Shown one piece after another: positions 53,927 through 62,732 of a stretch of DNA of 64,000 bases. Source of the DNA: Methylosinus sp. C49 (lineage in GTDB: Bacteria; Pseudomonadota; Alphaproteobacteria; Rhizobiales; Beijerinckiaceae); contig NZ_AP022332.1 of NCBI RefSeq assembly GCF_009936375.1, positions 3,256,501 through 3,320,500 on the forward strand. Reading direction: 5' to 3'. The notes below the pieces were generated by a model. The model ran no database searches. It saw nothing but the letters and a program-made list of their open reading frames with translations, and was not told the origin of the DNA. The position numbers and the translations under genes are program-made. Within the stretch, counting starts at the first letter, position 1. Every line of letters starts with the position of its first letter.

Positions 53927-54592
53927 TCACCAGTCGATTGGCGTCCGCCCCTGCGCGACCAGATAGGCGTTCGCTTTCGAAAAATGCTTGCAGCCGAAGA
54001 AGCCGCGCGCCGACAGCGGCGAGGGATGCGCGCTCTCGAGCACGAGATGCCGCGAGCGATCGACGCCCGCGCCCTTCTGCCGCGCATAATTGCCCCAGAG
54101 CAGGAAGACGATTCCCTCGCGCTCGCGCGAGAGCGCCTGCACGGCGGCGTCGGTGAAGCGCTCCCAGCCCTTGCCCTGATGCGAGCCGGCGGCGCTGTCG
54201 CGCACGGTGAGCGTGGCGTTGAGCAGCAGCACGCCCTGTTGCGCCCAGCGCGAGAGATCCGGGTCGCGCGACACGGGCCGTCCGAGGTCGCTCTCGATCT
54301 CCTTGAAGATGTTCTGCAGCGAAGGCGGCGGCGGAATGTCGCGGCCGACCGCGAAGCACAGGCCATTGGCCTGGCCGCGGCCGTGATAGGGATCCTGGCC
54401 GAGGATCACCACTTCCACGGCGTCGAAGGGACATTCGTCGAAGGCGCGGAAAATCTGCTTGGCCGGCGGATAGACCGGACCGCGCGCATATTCCTCGCGC
54501 ACGAATTGGCGCAATGCGTCGAAATAAGGCTGCTCGAACTCCGCCGCGAGGCGCAGCTTCCAGCTCTCGTCGATTTGAACGGGTTTGTTCAT
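53927..54592 (-). CDS. ung: uracil-DNA glycosylase
   Basis: 221 residues, family-1 UDG. The catalytic water-activating motif is VVILGQDPYHGRGQANGLCF, the uracil-binding segment VLLLNATLTV, and the Leu-loop HPSPLSA. Removes uracil from DNA. ATG 54592 (MNKPVQIDESWKLRL) is used; the upstream 25 in-frame residues have no family match. A diverged copy of its last 26 codons lies downstream. Confidence 0.95.
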   Translation of the reverse strand: MNKPVQIDESWKLRLAAEFEQPYFDALRQFVREEYARGPVYPPAKQIFRAFDECPFDAVEVVILGQDPYHGRGQANGLCFAVGRDIPPPPSLQNIFKEIESDLGRPVSRDPDLSRWAQQGVLLLNATLTVRDSAAGSHQGKGWERFTDAAVQALSREREGIVFLLWGNYARQKGAGVDRSRHLVLESAHPSPLSARGFFGCKHFSKANAYLVAQGRTPIDW

Positions 54593-54655
54593 ATCCGCCA
54601 CGCTAACATGCGTTTGCGCCGGGCGAGAACCCGGCCGTGTCGCAAAAGCGCGAGA

Positions 54656-54674
54656 ATGATGTTTCAAACATCAT
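54656..54674. promoter_or_regulatory. 19-bp perfect palindrome between ung and the XRE gene (candidate operator)
   Basis: ATGATGTTT-C-AAACATCAT, one base upstream of the -35 box of the XRE gene. The size and symmetry suit a dimeric XRE repressor, so autoregulation is plausible. Confidence 0.65.
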
Positions 54675-54675
54675 C

Positions 54676-54704
54676 TTGGCGAGATAAAACATGCCTGCTA
54701 ATAT
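54676..54704 (+). promoter_or_regulatory. promoter of the XRE-SulP operon
   Basis: TTGGCG (54676-54681), a 17-bp spacer and TAATAT (54699-54704), 21 bp before the XRE start. Confidence 0.6.
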
Positions 54705-54724
54705 ATAAAGCGTGAGCATATGAG

Positions 54725-54994
54725 ATGATCACCGCCGCTCAATTGCGCGCCGCACGGGCGCTGCTCGGCATAGATCAGAAGAAGCTGGCCGAGCTTTCCG
54801 GCGTCTCCCTGCCGACCATACAGCGCATGGAGGCGAGCGAGGGCAATGTCCGCGGCGTGATCGAGACGCTCACCAAGGTCGTCGAGGCGCTGAACGAGGC
54901 CGGCGTCGAGTTGCTCAGCGAGAACGCCCGCAGCGAGGGCGGAGGGCGCGGCGTGAGGCTGCGTCGCCCTGGTCCGCCCAAACCGACGACATAA
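54725..54994 (+). CDS. XRE-family HTH regulator
   Basis: 89 residues. A compact HTH (LRAARALLGIDQKKLAELSG, then SLPTIQRMEASEG, residues 7-40) is followed by one helix and a basic, Gly/Pro-rich tail. It belongs to the short alphaproteobacterial HTH type often placed before SulP transporters. The palindrome at its promoter suggests self-repression. Confidence 0.85.
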   Translation: MITAAQLRAARALLGIDQKKLAELSGVSLPTIQRMEASEGNVRGVIETLTKVVEALNEAGVELLSENARSEGGGRGVRLRRPGPPKPTT

Positions 54995-55064
54995 AGGATA
55001 GATCTGCGACGACGACCGCCGACTTCGCGCCGACGATCCCGCCGCTCCTCGATCAAAGGAGCCA

Positions 55065-56816
55065 GTGTTGAGAGATCGACGTTTTCGCCAGCCGAGCTTC
55101 ATCGAGCTGTTCACGCCCAAGCTCGTCACCATTTTGCGCGAAGGCTATGGCCTCGCCGATCTGCGCGCCGACGCTATCGCCGGCCTCACGGTGGCGATCG
55201 TCGCGCTGCCGCTCTCCATGGCTTTCGCGATCGCCTCCGGGCTCAGCCCGGACCGCGGGCTCTATACGGCGATCATCGGCGGCTTTCTCGTCTCCATGCT
55301 CGGCGGCAGCCGCTTCCAGATCGGCGGGCCGGCGGGCGCCTTCATCGTTCTCGTGTTCGCCATCGTGCAGCGCGAGGGCTATGACGGGCTCGCGCTCGCC
55401 ACCATGATGGCGGGCGTCATTCTCTTCGCCATCGGCCTGCTGCGCTGGGGCACCTACATAAAATACATCCCCTTTCCGGTGACGGTCGGCTTTACCGCCG
55501 GCATAGCGGTCATCATCTTCGCGAGCCAGCTCAAGGAGATTTTCGGCCTCTCCCTGGCGCAGGAGCCGGCCGCGCTCGGCCCCAAGCTCGCGGCCTTATG
55601 GGAGGCGCGCGCCACGCTGAAGCCGGCGACGATCGGCGTCTCGGCGCTGGCGCTGGCGATCATCCTCGGCCTGCGGCGCTGGCGGCCGAGCTGGCCGGGA
55701 ATGCTGATCGCCGTGACAGTCTGCGCGGCGGCGACGGCGGCGCTGCATCTCGACATAGAGACGATCGGCTCGCGCTTCGGCGGCGTGCCGAGCACGCTGC
55801 CGGCGCCGGCGGTCCCGCATTTCGATCTCGCGCGGCTGCGCGCGCTGCTGCCGGACGCGCTGACCATCGCCGTGCTCGGCGCGATGGAGTCGCTGCTCTC
55901 CGCCGTCGTCGCCGACGGCATGAGCGGGCGGCGCCATCGCTCCAATTGCGAGCTCGCCGCTCAGGGCGTCGCCAATGTCGTCGCGCCGCTCTTCGGCGGC
56001 ATTCCGGTGACGGGAACCATCGCCCGCACGGCGACCAATGTGCGCTCGGGCGCCAAGGGTCCGGTCTCGGGAATGCTTCATGCGCTGTTCCTGCTCGGCT
56101 TCATGCTGATCGCCGCGCCGCTGGCGGCGTATATTCCGCTCGCCTCGCTCGGCGCCGTGCTCGCCGTCGTCTCCTGGAACATGGCCGAGAAGAAGGAATT
56201 CGTCGCTCTGTTCCGCGCCTCGCGCGGCGACGCTCTGGTGCTGGTCTCGACCTTTCTGCTCACCATTTTCGAGGATCTGACCGTCGGCATAGGCGTCGGC
56301 GTGACGCTCGGCGCCTTCCTCTTCCTGCATCGCCTCGCCGAGAGCGTCGAGGTGCAGACCGGCGAGGCCTTTCTCGACGAGGATCAGGCGGATGATTACG
56401 GCGGCCATCGCCCCGCCTATGATTCCGCCGCCGCCTCCGACGCCGAGGTGATGGTCTATAAGATCAGCGGCGCGATCTTCTTCGGCGCTTCGGCGACGGT
56501 GAGCGCGGCGCTGGACGAGATCGGCCGCTACCCGCGCGTCTTCATCTTCGATTTCAGCGAGGCGCCGCTGGTGGACAGCACGGCGGCGCGGGCGCTGGAG
56601 AGCTTTGTCGCGCGATTGCGAAAGGCAGGAACCGTGGTTTGCGTCGCCGGGGCGCGGCCAGCCGTTCGACGGGCGCTGCTCTCAGCCGGGCTGCATGAGC
56701 CGGAGACGCTCTACGCCGGCACGGTCGCCGATGCGCGCCGCCGCGCCACGGCGCCGCAGCCCCCCGAAAATCAAGCCCCGAGGCTGAGCCGCGCCGCCCT
56801 CCCCGGCCGAGCGTGA
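55065..56816 (+). CDS. SulP-family anion transporter with STAS domain
   Basis: 583 residues. About twelve membrane helices (AGLTVAIVALPLSMAFAIASG near the N terminus; RFQIGGPAGAFIVLVF) are followed by a C-terminal STAS domain (about 455-555: EVMVYKISGAIFFGASATV, FIFDFSEAPLVDSTAARALE). Probably carries sulfate, bicarbonate or a similar anion. The start is GTG with AAAGGAG upstream; the stop overlaps a possible GTG of the next frame. Confidence 0.9.
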   Translation: MLRDRRFRQPSFIELFTPKLVTILREGYGLADLRADAIAGLTVAIVALPLSMAFAIASGLSPDRGLYTAIIGGFLVSMLGGSRFQIGGPAGAFIVLVFAIVQREGYDGLALATMMAGVILFAIGLLRWGTYIKYIPFPVTVGFTAGIAVIIFASQLKEIFGLSLAQEPAALGPKLAALWEARATLKPATIGVSALALAIILGLRRWRPSWPGMLIAVTVCAAATAALHLDIETIGSRFGGVPSTLPAPAVPHFDLARLRALLPDALTIAVLGAMESLLSAVVADGMSGRRHRSNCELAAQGVANVVAPLFGGIPVTGTIARTATNVRSGAKGPVSGMLHALFLLGFMLIAAPLAAYIPLASLGAVLAVVSWNMAEKKEFVALFRASRGDALVLVSTFLLTIFEDLTVGIGVGVTLGAFLFLHRLAESVEVQTGEAFLDEDQADDYGGHRPAYDSAAASDAEVMVYKISGAIFFGASATVSAALDEIGRYPRVFIFDFSEAPLVDSTAARALESFVARLRKAGTVVCVAGARPAVRRALLSAGLHEPETLYAGTVADARRRATAPQPPENQAPRLSRAALPGRA

Positions 56817-56872
56817 GGCGCGCGGCAAGAGGTTTGCTTGGCCGTCAGCCGACCACTCACCTGCGAAGCCTC

Positions 56873-57715
56873 ATGCCCTCAGAACCTTTTTTCCTGCCCG
56901 AATTCGGGCAGACAGACCCCGGCCTCGGCCTTCTCCGAATGGCGGCTCTACTCGCCGAGACCGATGACGATCCCGGTGAGGAGACGCTCGATCTCATGGC
57001 CGAGCAGGTCGAGAGCGGCTGCCTCGCCGGCCTCGACCCGGCCGATATCTGGCCGGAGCTGCTGCTCTCGCTCGGCGGACCGGCGCCCGGCAAGGCGTTC
57101 CGCGTGCTGCGCATCTGCGGCGCGCTGCGGGCCGTGCTGCCCGAGGTCGACGCGCTATTCGGCGTGCCGCAATTGTCGGACGGCCAGAGCGAGGTCGATC
57201 TCGGCGCCCATTTGCTGCGCTCGCTGGACGAGGCCGGACGCAGAGACGCGCCGCTCCCCGTGCGCTTCGCCCTGCTCGTCATGAATGTCGGCAAGGGGGA
57301 TTCCCCGCGCGAGCATCTGCCGCATCATTACAAGCACATAGACCGCGGCGGCCCGCGCATAAACGGGATCGCCGAGCGTTTCGGCGTTCCCGCCGATTGC
57401 GTCCCGCTGGCGCTGACCGCGCTCAGCGAATGCGAGCGCGTGCATCGCGCCTCGGAAGTGCGCGCCGGCCCGGTGGCGCAAATGCTGGAGCGGCTCGGCG
57501 CCTTCGACGCGCCGGAGAGCTTCGCCCTGCTGATGGAAGTGTGCAGCTGCGATTTCACCGCCCATTCCGGGCGCCCAGGCGAAGCCTATCCCAAGGCCGT
57601 GCTGCTGGAGACGGCGCGCGACGCCTGTCTGCCGATCGAGCCCGCGACGCCCGAGGCGCGCGCCGAGGCGATCGCTCAGGCGCTGCGCTCGCAGCGCTGG
57701 TCGAGCGAGGGCTGA
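56873..57715 (+). CDS. stand-alone Cca-like HD domain with lost HD dyad
   Basis: 280 residues from ATG 56873 (GTG 56813, overlapping the sulP stop, is an alternative). The C-terminal two thirds follow the HD domain of bacterial CCA-adding enzymes: RFALLVMNVGKGDSPREHLP, then HHYKHIDRGGPRINGIAERF, then CERVHRASEVRAGPVAQMLE and a closing AYPKAVLL. The catalytic pair in the CHDLGKG motif is replaced by MN (VMNVGKG). There is no nucleotidyltransferase domain. It is therefore probably not a phosphohydrolase; it may bind RNA or nucleotides. It is immediately downstream of the SulP gene and likely co-transcribed. Confidence 0.75.
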   Translation: MPSEPFFLPEFGQTDPGLGLLRMAALLAETDDDPGEETLDLMAEQVESGCLAGLDPADIWPELLLSLGGPAPGKAFRVLRICGALRAVLPEVDALFGVPQLSDGQSEVDLGAHLLRSLDEAGRRDAPLPVRFALLVMNVGKGDSPREHLPHHYKHIDRGGPRINGIAERFGVPADCVPLALTALSECERVHRASEVRAGPVAQMLERLGAFDAPESFALLMEVCSCDFTAHSGRPGEAYPKAVLLETARDACLPIEPATPEARAEAIAQALRSQRWSSEG

Positions 57716-59154
57716 ACGGCGCGCTCCGCCGGCTCCGGCTCGGCGCTGGCCGCAGGCAGACGCACATGGAAGGTCGCGCCGCCGCCCGGCGTCTCCGCGA
57801 CGCTCAGCGCGCCGCCCTGCAGCTCGACCAGCTCGCGAACGATCGACAGGCCGAGGCCCGTGCCGGGCGTCGTCTCGTCCTTGCGCCAGAAGGGCTCGAA
57901 AATGCGGCCGCGATCGGCCTCGGCGACGCCGCTCCCGTGATCGACGACCTCGATCACGCAATCGGGCAATACGCGAACGACGACGACGCCGCCTCTGGGC
58001 TCGGCGCGCACCGCATTGGCGATGAGATTGGCGACGATGCTCTCGACGCTCCAGCGCAATCCGAGCGCGATCACATGGCGCGACGGCGCCTCGAGCCGAA
58101 TGTCGCGATCGTCGCCGATCGCGATCGGCACATAATCGGCCGCGACGCCGAGCACGATATCGTGCAGATCGATCCTCTGCGGCGCGATCGGCCCGCGCTC
58201 CCGGATCTGCGCGAGCAGCAGCATCTGCTCGACGATCGTCTGCACGCGCAGGACGTCGCGCTCGATCTCGGCTTTGAGCGGCCCCTCCTCCATCTTGCCG
58301 AGGCGCGCGCGCAAAATGGTGATGGGCGTACGCAGCTCATGCGCGGAATTGGCGGAGAAGCGCCTCTGGCGCTCGACTCCTTCCCGCACGCGCTCGAAAG
58401 CCTTGTTCACCGCTTCGACGAAAGGCCGCATCTCCGACGGCGCCTCGTCGTGAGCGATGCGCTCCTTCAGCGAGTTCACGTCGATCGTCGCGATCTTCTT
58501 CGCCGCCGCGCGCATGGGCGCGAGACCGCGATGGACGACGAAGAGCGCGATGAGGCACATGGCCACCCAATTCGGAAGGAAGAACATCGCGCCGGGCAGT
58601 GTGATCGTGTAAAAGGGCAGGCGCATGAAATCTCGCCATCGATACTGCGCTCCGCCAGTTGCGACGACGACCTCGCCGACCTGCGAGTCGAGGACGAAGG
58701 ACTCGCCCCTGCGCGGCGCTCCGTCCACAACGACCTGAATGGGCGATCTCGAGAGCTTGAGGCGGCCGACGCCTTCGAACGCCTCCGCTATTTCCGGCGA
58801 CGATCCCGACAGCGCTTTGCCCGTGCGCGGATCGAAAGCGCCGAAACGAAAATCCGGGTGCTCGGAAATAAAATCCAGCAAGGCGTCGGTCATAGCGATC
58901 GATCCTTCCCCGCCAGCGTCCTTGCGCAACGCCGCCAGCATCATCTCCTGCACGCGCGGGCGCAGCAGCTCGTCGAGCGCCGCGACGCCTCCCGGCCGGA
59001 CCAGGACCAGGACGGCGACGACGATCACAGGCGGCAGAATGATGTAGCCGAGCATGGAGCCGACGATCGCATAGGCGATCAATCGCGACGACAGCGACTC
59101 CAGCCTCGATGACGGCGGCGTCGAAGACATCGGCCTCATCGCGCCTGGTCTCAC
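57676..59154 (-). CDS. sensor histidine kinase (two-component)
   Basis: 492 residues: one N-terminal membrane helix (about 30-55), a periplasmic sensor domain (about 60-180), a second helix (about 190-212, VAMCLIALFVVHRGL), a HAMP-like segment, and HisKA with the phosphoacceptor FSANSAHELRTPI. HATPase follows with the N box NLIANAVRAE, G1 DHGSGVAE and G2 GTGLGLSIV. The GTG start overlaps the regulator stop by 4 bp. The 3' end overlaps the convergent HD-domain gene by 40 bp. Confidence 0.9.
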   Translation of the reverse strand: MRPGAMRPMSSTPPSSRLESLSSRLIAYAIVGSMLGYIILPPVIVVAVLVLVRPGGVAALDELLRPRVQEMMLAALRKDAGGEGSIAMTDALLDFISEHPDFRFGAFDPRTGKALSGSSPEIAEAFEGVGRLKLSRSPIQVVVDGAPRRGESFVLDSQVGEVVVATGGAQYRWRDFMRLPFYTITLPGAMFFLPNWVAMCLIALFVVHRGLAPMRAAAKKIATIDVNSLKERIAHDEAPSEMRPFVEAVNKAFERVREGVERQRRFSANSAHELRTPITILRARLGKMEEGPLKAEIERDVLRVQTIVEQMLLLAQIRERGPIAPQRIDLHDIVLGVAADYVPIAIGDDRDIRLEAPSRHVIALGLRWSVESIVANLIANAVRAEPRGGVVVVRVLPDCVIEVVDHGSGVAEADRGRIFEPFWRKDETTPGTGLGLSIVRELVELQGGALSVAETPGGGATFHVRLPAASAEPEPAERAVQPSLDQRCERSA

Positions 59155-59831
59155 GGCCCGCGCGCTTCGCGGATGAGATAGCCGATGCCGCGCGGCGCGT
59201 GAATCTCGACGCCGGCGTCCTGCTCGTCCAAGCGATGACGCAATCGCATCGCCACCATCTTCAGCGCGCCAATGTGCTTATGCTCGTCCGAGCCGTAGAT
59301 CTCTTGCAGCAGCGCCGAGAAAGTGACCGCGCGTCCGGCGCGGCGCATCAACGCGCCGAGCAGCACCAGCTCCCGCCGCGGCACGATGAGCGGAAACCCG
59401 CCGACGGAGGCGCTCTCCGAATTGAGATCGAAGGAGAGCCTGCCGACGACGACCGGCGGCGCCGGCTCGCCGCCGGGACGCCGAAGGCTGGCGCGAATGC
59501 GCGCCAGCAGCTCTTCGGTCGAGAAAGGCTTGGTCAGATAATCATCGACGCCGGCGTCGAGACCGTCCACGCGATCCTCGATCGAGCGGGCCGCCGTCAC
59601 CACCAGAATGCGTATGCCGGGGCGAAGGCGCTTGGCCGTGGGGACGATCGACAGGCCATCGCCGTCGGGCAAGCGCCGGTCGAGCAGCATCACCGAATAA
59701 TCGCAGGCGCCGAGCGCCTCGGGAATATCGGCCAGAGCCTGAACGCAATGGGGAGCAAAGCCGGCGCGCCGAACGCGATCGGCGATGAGCATGGAGATAT
59801 CGGGTTGATCTTCGACGATCAGAATGCGCAT
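59151..59831 (-). CDS. OmpR-family response regulator
   Basis: 226 residues. The receiver domain has the phosphorylation Asp in VMLLDRRLPDGDG, the Thr/Ser position in ILVVTAA and the Lys in DDYLTKPFS. The C-terminal winged helix (about 130-222) contains RRELVLLGALMRRAGRAV and HAPRGIGYLIRE. It is the upstream gene of the pair and the cognate partner of the adjacent kinase. The inducing signal is not evident. Confidence 0.93.
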   Translation of the reverse strand: MRILIVEDQPDISMLIADRVRRAGFAPHCVQALADIPEALGACDYSVMLLDRRLPDGDGLSIVPTAKRLRPGIRILVVTAARSIEDRVDGLDAGVDDYLTKPFSTEELLARIRASLRRPGGEPAPPVVVGRLSFDLNSESASVGGFPLIVPRRELVLLGALMRRAGRAVTFSALLQEIYGSDEHKHIGALKMVAMRLRHRLDEQDAGVEIHAPRGIGYLIREARGP

Positions 59832-59993
59832 CGAGCTGCTGTTCCATCGAGCATCGACAGGCGATGAGCGAAGGCGCGCGCGGCGTCGGCGCGCCGAACG
59901 AGCGGCTGTCGATCCATTATCGAGCGGCGGCCGCCACGCCGCAACAGGAAATCCGCCTTTGGCGCCCGGCGAGACAGACCGCGGAAAGGCGCG

Positions 59994-60821
59994 TCATTCG
60001 CCCGTCTGCAGCAAGGTCCCGGCGCGCCGCGCGGCGGCGAGCAGCCGCACGAAAGCGACAGCCGCAGCGCAGAACAGCGCCGCATCCAGCGCCAAGCCGT
60101 AAAACATGAGATCGAGCCGCAGCGCGTGATCGACGAGCACGGCGCGCAGCCCCTCGAACACATAGGTCGGCGGCAAGGCCCAGCAGATCGGCTGCAGCCA
60201 GCCGGGAAGAACCGAGACCGGGTAATAGACGCAGCCGAGCGGCTGAATGACGAACATCAGCGACCAGACGAGACTTTCCGCGCCCAATCCATAGCGCAGC
60301 AGCAGCCCCGACACGAACAGGCCGACGCTCCAGGCGAAGAAGATCAGAATGGCGAAAAAGGCGGCGAAAGCAAAGCCGAGCGCCCAGAGATTGAAGCCGA
60401 AGAACCAAATGGCCAGGATCGTCACCGGAACCATGCCGACCAGGAGGCGAATGAGGCTCATCGCCATCATGGAGACGACGAATTCCGCCGGCCGCAGCGG
60501 GCTCATGAAGAGATTGGCGATATTGCGGGACCACATCTCCTCGAGAAAAGAGAAAGAAAATCCCTGCTGGCCGCGAAGCAAAATGTCCCACAGCAGCACC
60601 GCGCCGATCAGCGAGCCGGCGGCGATCGTCGTCTTGTCCGCGCCCCCGAGACCGCCGGGCGCGCGCAGCAGATAGGTCTGCAGAAAGCCCCAGGTGAGCA
60701 TTTGCACCGTGGGCCAATACATCATCTCCAGCATGCGCGGCATGGAGGAGCGCAGCAGATAGGAATAGCGCAAAGTCATCGCGCCGACGCGCGCGATCGA
60801 GAATTCCAAAGACGCGCTCAT
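59994..60821 (-). CDS. ABC-2 type transporter permease
   Basis: 275 residues with six membrane helices. The first conserved stretch is RSSMPRMLEMMYWPTVQMLTWGFL; next is EEMWSRNIANLFMSPLRPAEF (coupling helix), typical of NodJ/YadH-like ABC-2 permeases. ATG 60821 overlaps the ATPase stop by 4 bp. The pair forms an efflux system for a drug, lipid or glycan that cannot be specified. Confidence 0.88.
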   Translation of the reverse strand: MSASLEFSIARVGAMTLRYSYLLRSSMPRMLEMMYWPTVQMLTWGFLQTYLLRAPGGLGGADKTTIAAGSLIGAVLLWDILLRGQQGFSFSFLEEMWSRNIANLFMSPLRPAEFVVSMMAMSLIRLLVGMVPVTILAIWFFGFNLWALGFAFAAFFAILIFFAWSVGLFVSGLLLRYGLGAESLVWSLMFVIQPLGCVYYPVSVLPGWLQPICWALPPTYVFEGLRAVLVDHALRLDLMFYGLALDAALFCAAAVAFVRLLAAARRAGTLLQTGE

Positions 60822-61573
60822 GCGGCGCCTCCATTGCCACGGCCGCGCGCGACGTCGAGAAACACTTCCTCGAGATTGGCGCGGCCATAGCGCGCGAGCA
60901 GCTCGGCGGGCGAGCCGTCGTCGACGAGGCTTCCCTCTTTCAGCATCATCACACGATCGCAGAGGCGCTCTACCTCCGCCATATTGTGCGAGGCGAGCAG
61001 GATCGCGCAATTGCGACGGCGGCGATAATCCTCGAGATGCCCGCGCACCCAATCGGCGGTGTCGGGATCGAGCGAGGCGGTGGGCTCGTCGAGCAGCAGC
61101 AGCTCCGGCTCGTTGATGAGCGCCTTGGCGAGCGCGACGCGCGTCTTCTGCCCAGCGGAGAGGCGCCCGCTCGGACGATCGAGAAATTCTTTCAAGGCGA
61201 GATCGGCGGCCAGCTCCTCGATCTTGTCGGCGACGCCGCGAACGCCATAGAGCCGGCCGAAGACGGTGAGATTCTGCCGCACGGTGAGACGATGCGGCAT
61301 ATCCACATAAGGGCTCTCGAAATTCATGCGGCCGAGCGCGTGATAGCGGTCTTTCAAAAAATCACGGCCGAAGATTTCGATTGTTCCCGTCGTCGGCTCG
61401 ATGAGGCCCATGACCATGCCGATGGTCGTGGTCTTGCCGGCGCCATTGCCGCCGAGCAGACCCGTCACCGAGCCGGCGGGAAGCGCGAAGCTCAACGGCT
61501 TCACGGCCACGGTCTCGGCGTAGGTTTTGGAGACGCCGTCCACGCGAAGGACGGGAACGGTTTCGAGCGACAT
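60818..61573 (-). CDS. ABC transporter ATP-binding protein (NodI/CcmA-like)
   Basis: 251 residues. Walker A GGNGAGKTTT, signature LSAGQKTRVALAKAL, Walker B LLLLDEPTASLDPDT and H-loop ASHNM. ATG 61573 gives MSLETVPVLRVDGVSKTYAE; the longer frame upstream has no homology. A degenerate copy of its first 20 codons and upstream DNA occurs at 62129-62230. Confidence 0.9.
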   Translation of the reverse strand: MSLETVPVLRVDGVSKTYAETVAVKPLSFALPAGSVTGLLGGNGAGKTTTIGMVMGLIEPTTGTIEIFGRDFLKDRYHALGRMNFESPYVDMPHRLTVRQNLTVFGRLYGVRGVADKIEELAADLALKEFLDRPSGRLSAGQKTRVALAKALINEPELLLLDEPTASLDPDTADWVRGHLEDYRRRRNCAILLASHNMAEVERLCDRVMMLKEGSLVDDGSPAELLARYGRANLEEVFLDVARGRGNGGAA

Positions 61574-61755
61574 GGCGATGTGCGGGGTTTGGCGATATGC
61601 GGAGTTTGCGGAGGACGGGTTCTTATCGGCAAAATGCGGCGGGAAAGCAAATTCCGTCGCGCGAGCGGGAAACGCTGCGAGCGTCGCTCGTCGCAGTCCC
61701 TTCATTTGGACCGCCTATCCTGAAACTCCCCAAACGCGGGAAAGGGACGACGGAC

Positions 61756-62004
61756 ATGAATGAACAGGCCGCCGAAGAATTCGCCGAGCTCGACGAGTTG
61801 CAGACCGCGTATAAAGCCGCGATGGAGAAATGGATCGCGGCGATACGGAAGGAAGAGGCGCTCGTCGTGGTCGCGCCGCATTCCGTGGCCGAGGTCGACA
61901 AATGGGAGCAAGCGCATTTCGACGAGGACGAGGCGCGCAACATAGCCTTGGCCGCGAAAGAAGATTACGAGGACGCGCTGCGCGAGAAATTCTTCGGCTT
62001 CTGA
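61756..62004 (+). CDS. small acidic hypothetical protein (82 aa)
   Basis: 82 residues, almost fully helical and rich in Ala, Glu and Asp (AAEEFAELDELQTAYKAAME; DKWEQAHFDEDEARNIALAAKEDYEDALREK). There is no clear RBS, but codon usage is normal. A GC hairpin (62019-62026/62032-62039) follows the stop and could terminate transcription. Function unknown. Confidence 0.6.
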   Translation: MNEQAAEEFAELDELQTAYKAAMEKWIAAIRKEEALVVVAPHSVAEVDKWEQAHFDEDEARNIALAAKEDYEDALREKFFGF

Positions 62005-62052
62005 CGCTAAAAGCACGCGGAGGGGCCGCCCGCCCCTCCTCGACGCCCATCG

Positions 62053-62131
62053 CGCCTACTCCGCGCATCACGTGGAACCCGATGCGCAGGCCGAACATAT
62101 AAGCGCGCGCCAAATTGCGGCCGCTTCTGCG
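62053..62131 (-). pseudogene. 3' tail of an FkbM methyltransferase gene (fragment)
   Basis: Bases 62085-62131 match 62764-62810, the end of the intact FkbM gene, at 46 of 47 positions, and a 12-bp block (62053-62064) matches 62730-62741. The translated remnant is RRSGRNLARAYMFGLR. No upstream part exists; the next bases belong to an ABC ATPase fragment. Confidence 0.85.
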
Positions 62132-62230
62132 TAGGTTTTGGAGACGTCGGCGACGCTGAAAGTGAGGGAGTTGTCGGACACGATTGGCGGACGTGATTTT
62201 CGGGAATGTGAGACTTATCGGCAAAATGCG
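62129..62230 (-). pseudogene. 5' head of an ABC ATPase gene (fragment), fused to the FkbM tail
   Basis: GCGTAGGTTTTGGAGACG (62129-62146) is identical to 61518-61535, and CTTATCGGCAAAATGCG (62214-62230) to 61622-61638, i.e. the start and upstream DNA of the intact ATPase gene. The frame still reads MSDNSLTFSVADVSKTYAE from a GTG, against MSLETVPVLRVDGVSKTYAE. The coding part is truncated after about 20 codons. Confidence 0.8.
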
Positions 62231-62277
62231 TTGAAATGCAAACTCGGAGCAGGTGTTCTGCATATCGATGACGCGGT

Positions 62278-62682
62278 TCAACGACCGCTACATTGCGCTA
62301 CGCCGAGAAGAGCTTCGATCAAATGCACGATTCGGAACGAAAAGAATACGGCCAATGGGAGCGCGATCACTCCGACGACGAGTCGCCCCCACCCGGCGGC
62401 CAGCCGACCGCCGACGATGAGCTGGATCGTTCGAAGAGCCGCGCCGACCAGGAGAATGAGAGCGTTGACAAACCAATCGTCCGAAGGCTCGGGCATAGCT
62501 ATAACCATGAGGCTCGGTCCGCAGGTGGTCGTCGTCTCGCATAGACCTCCATATAGGACGAGCGGCAACAGGATCGCCAATGCGACGATCAACCACTTTC
62601 GGCTAGGGGCAGCATAGACCGCGAGGAATGCGGGGAGGCACAGCGCCGAGTAAACGGCGACGAAAGCCAAAGCCATCTCCAT
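62278..62682 (-). CDS. small integral membrane protein (134 aa)
   Basis: 134 residues with four hydrophobic segments (about 3-24, 30-48, 70-92, 100-120) and a periplasmic-type loop with Cys and Thr (LCETTTTCGPS). No family recognised. It lies between the FkbM gene and the fused pseudogene fragments. Confidence 0.6.
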   Translation of the reverse strand: MEMALAFVAVYSALCLPAFLAVYAAPSRKWLIVALAILLPLVLYGGLCETTTTCGPSLMVIAMPEPSDDWFVNALILLVGAALRTIQLIVGGRLAAGWGRLVVGVIALPLAVFFSFRIVHLIEALLGVAQCSGR

Positions 62683-62732
62683 CCGCGGCGCCTCGACGTG
62701 GGTGTTTGGAAAAATGCCTCTCGCGCTATCGC

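Noticed and set aside
61715-62281. 188-codon minus-strand ORF over the fused fragments
   Set aside because: It joins the out-of-frame antisense of an ABC head with the FkbM tail and then runs opposite a small gene; it is a by-product of the scar.
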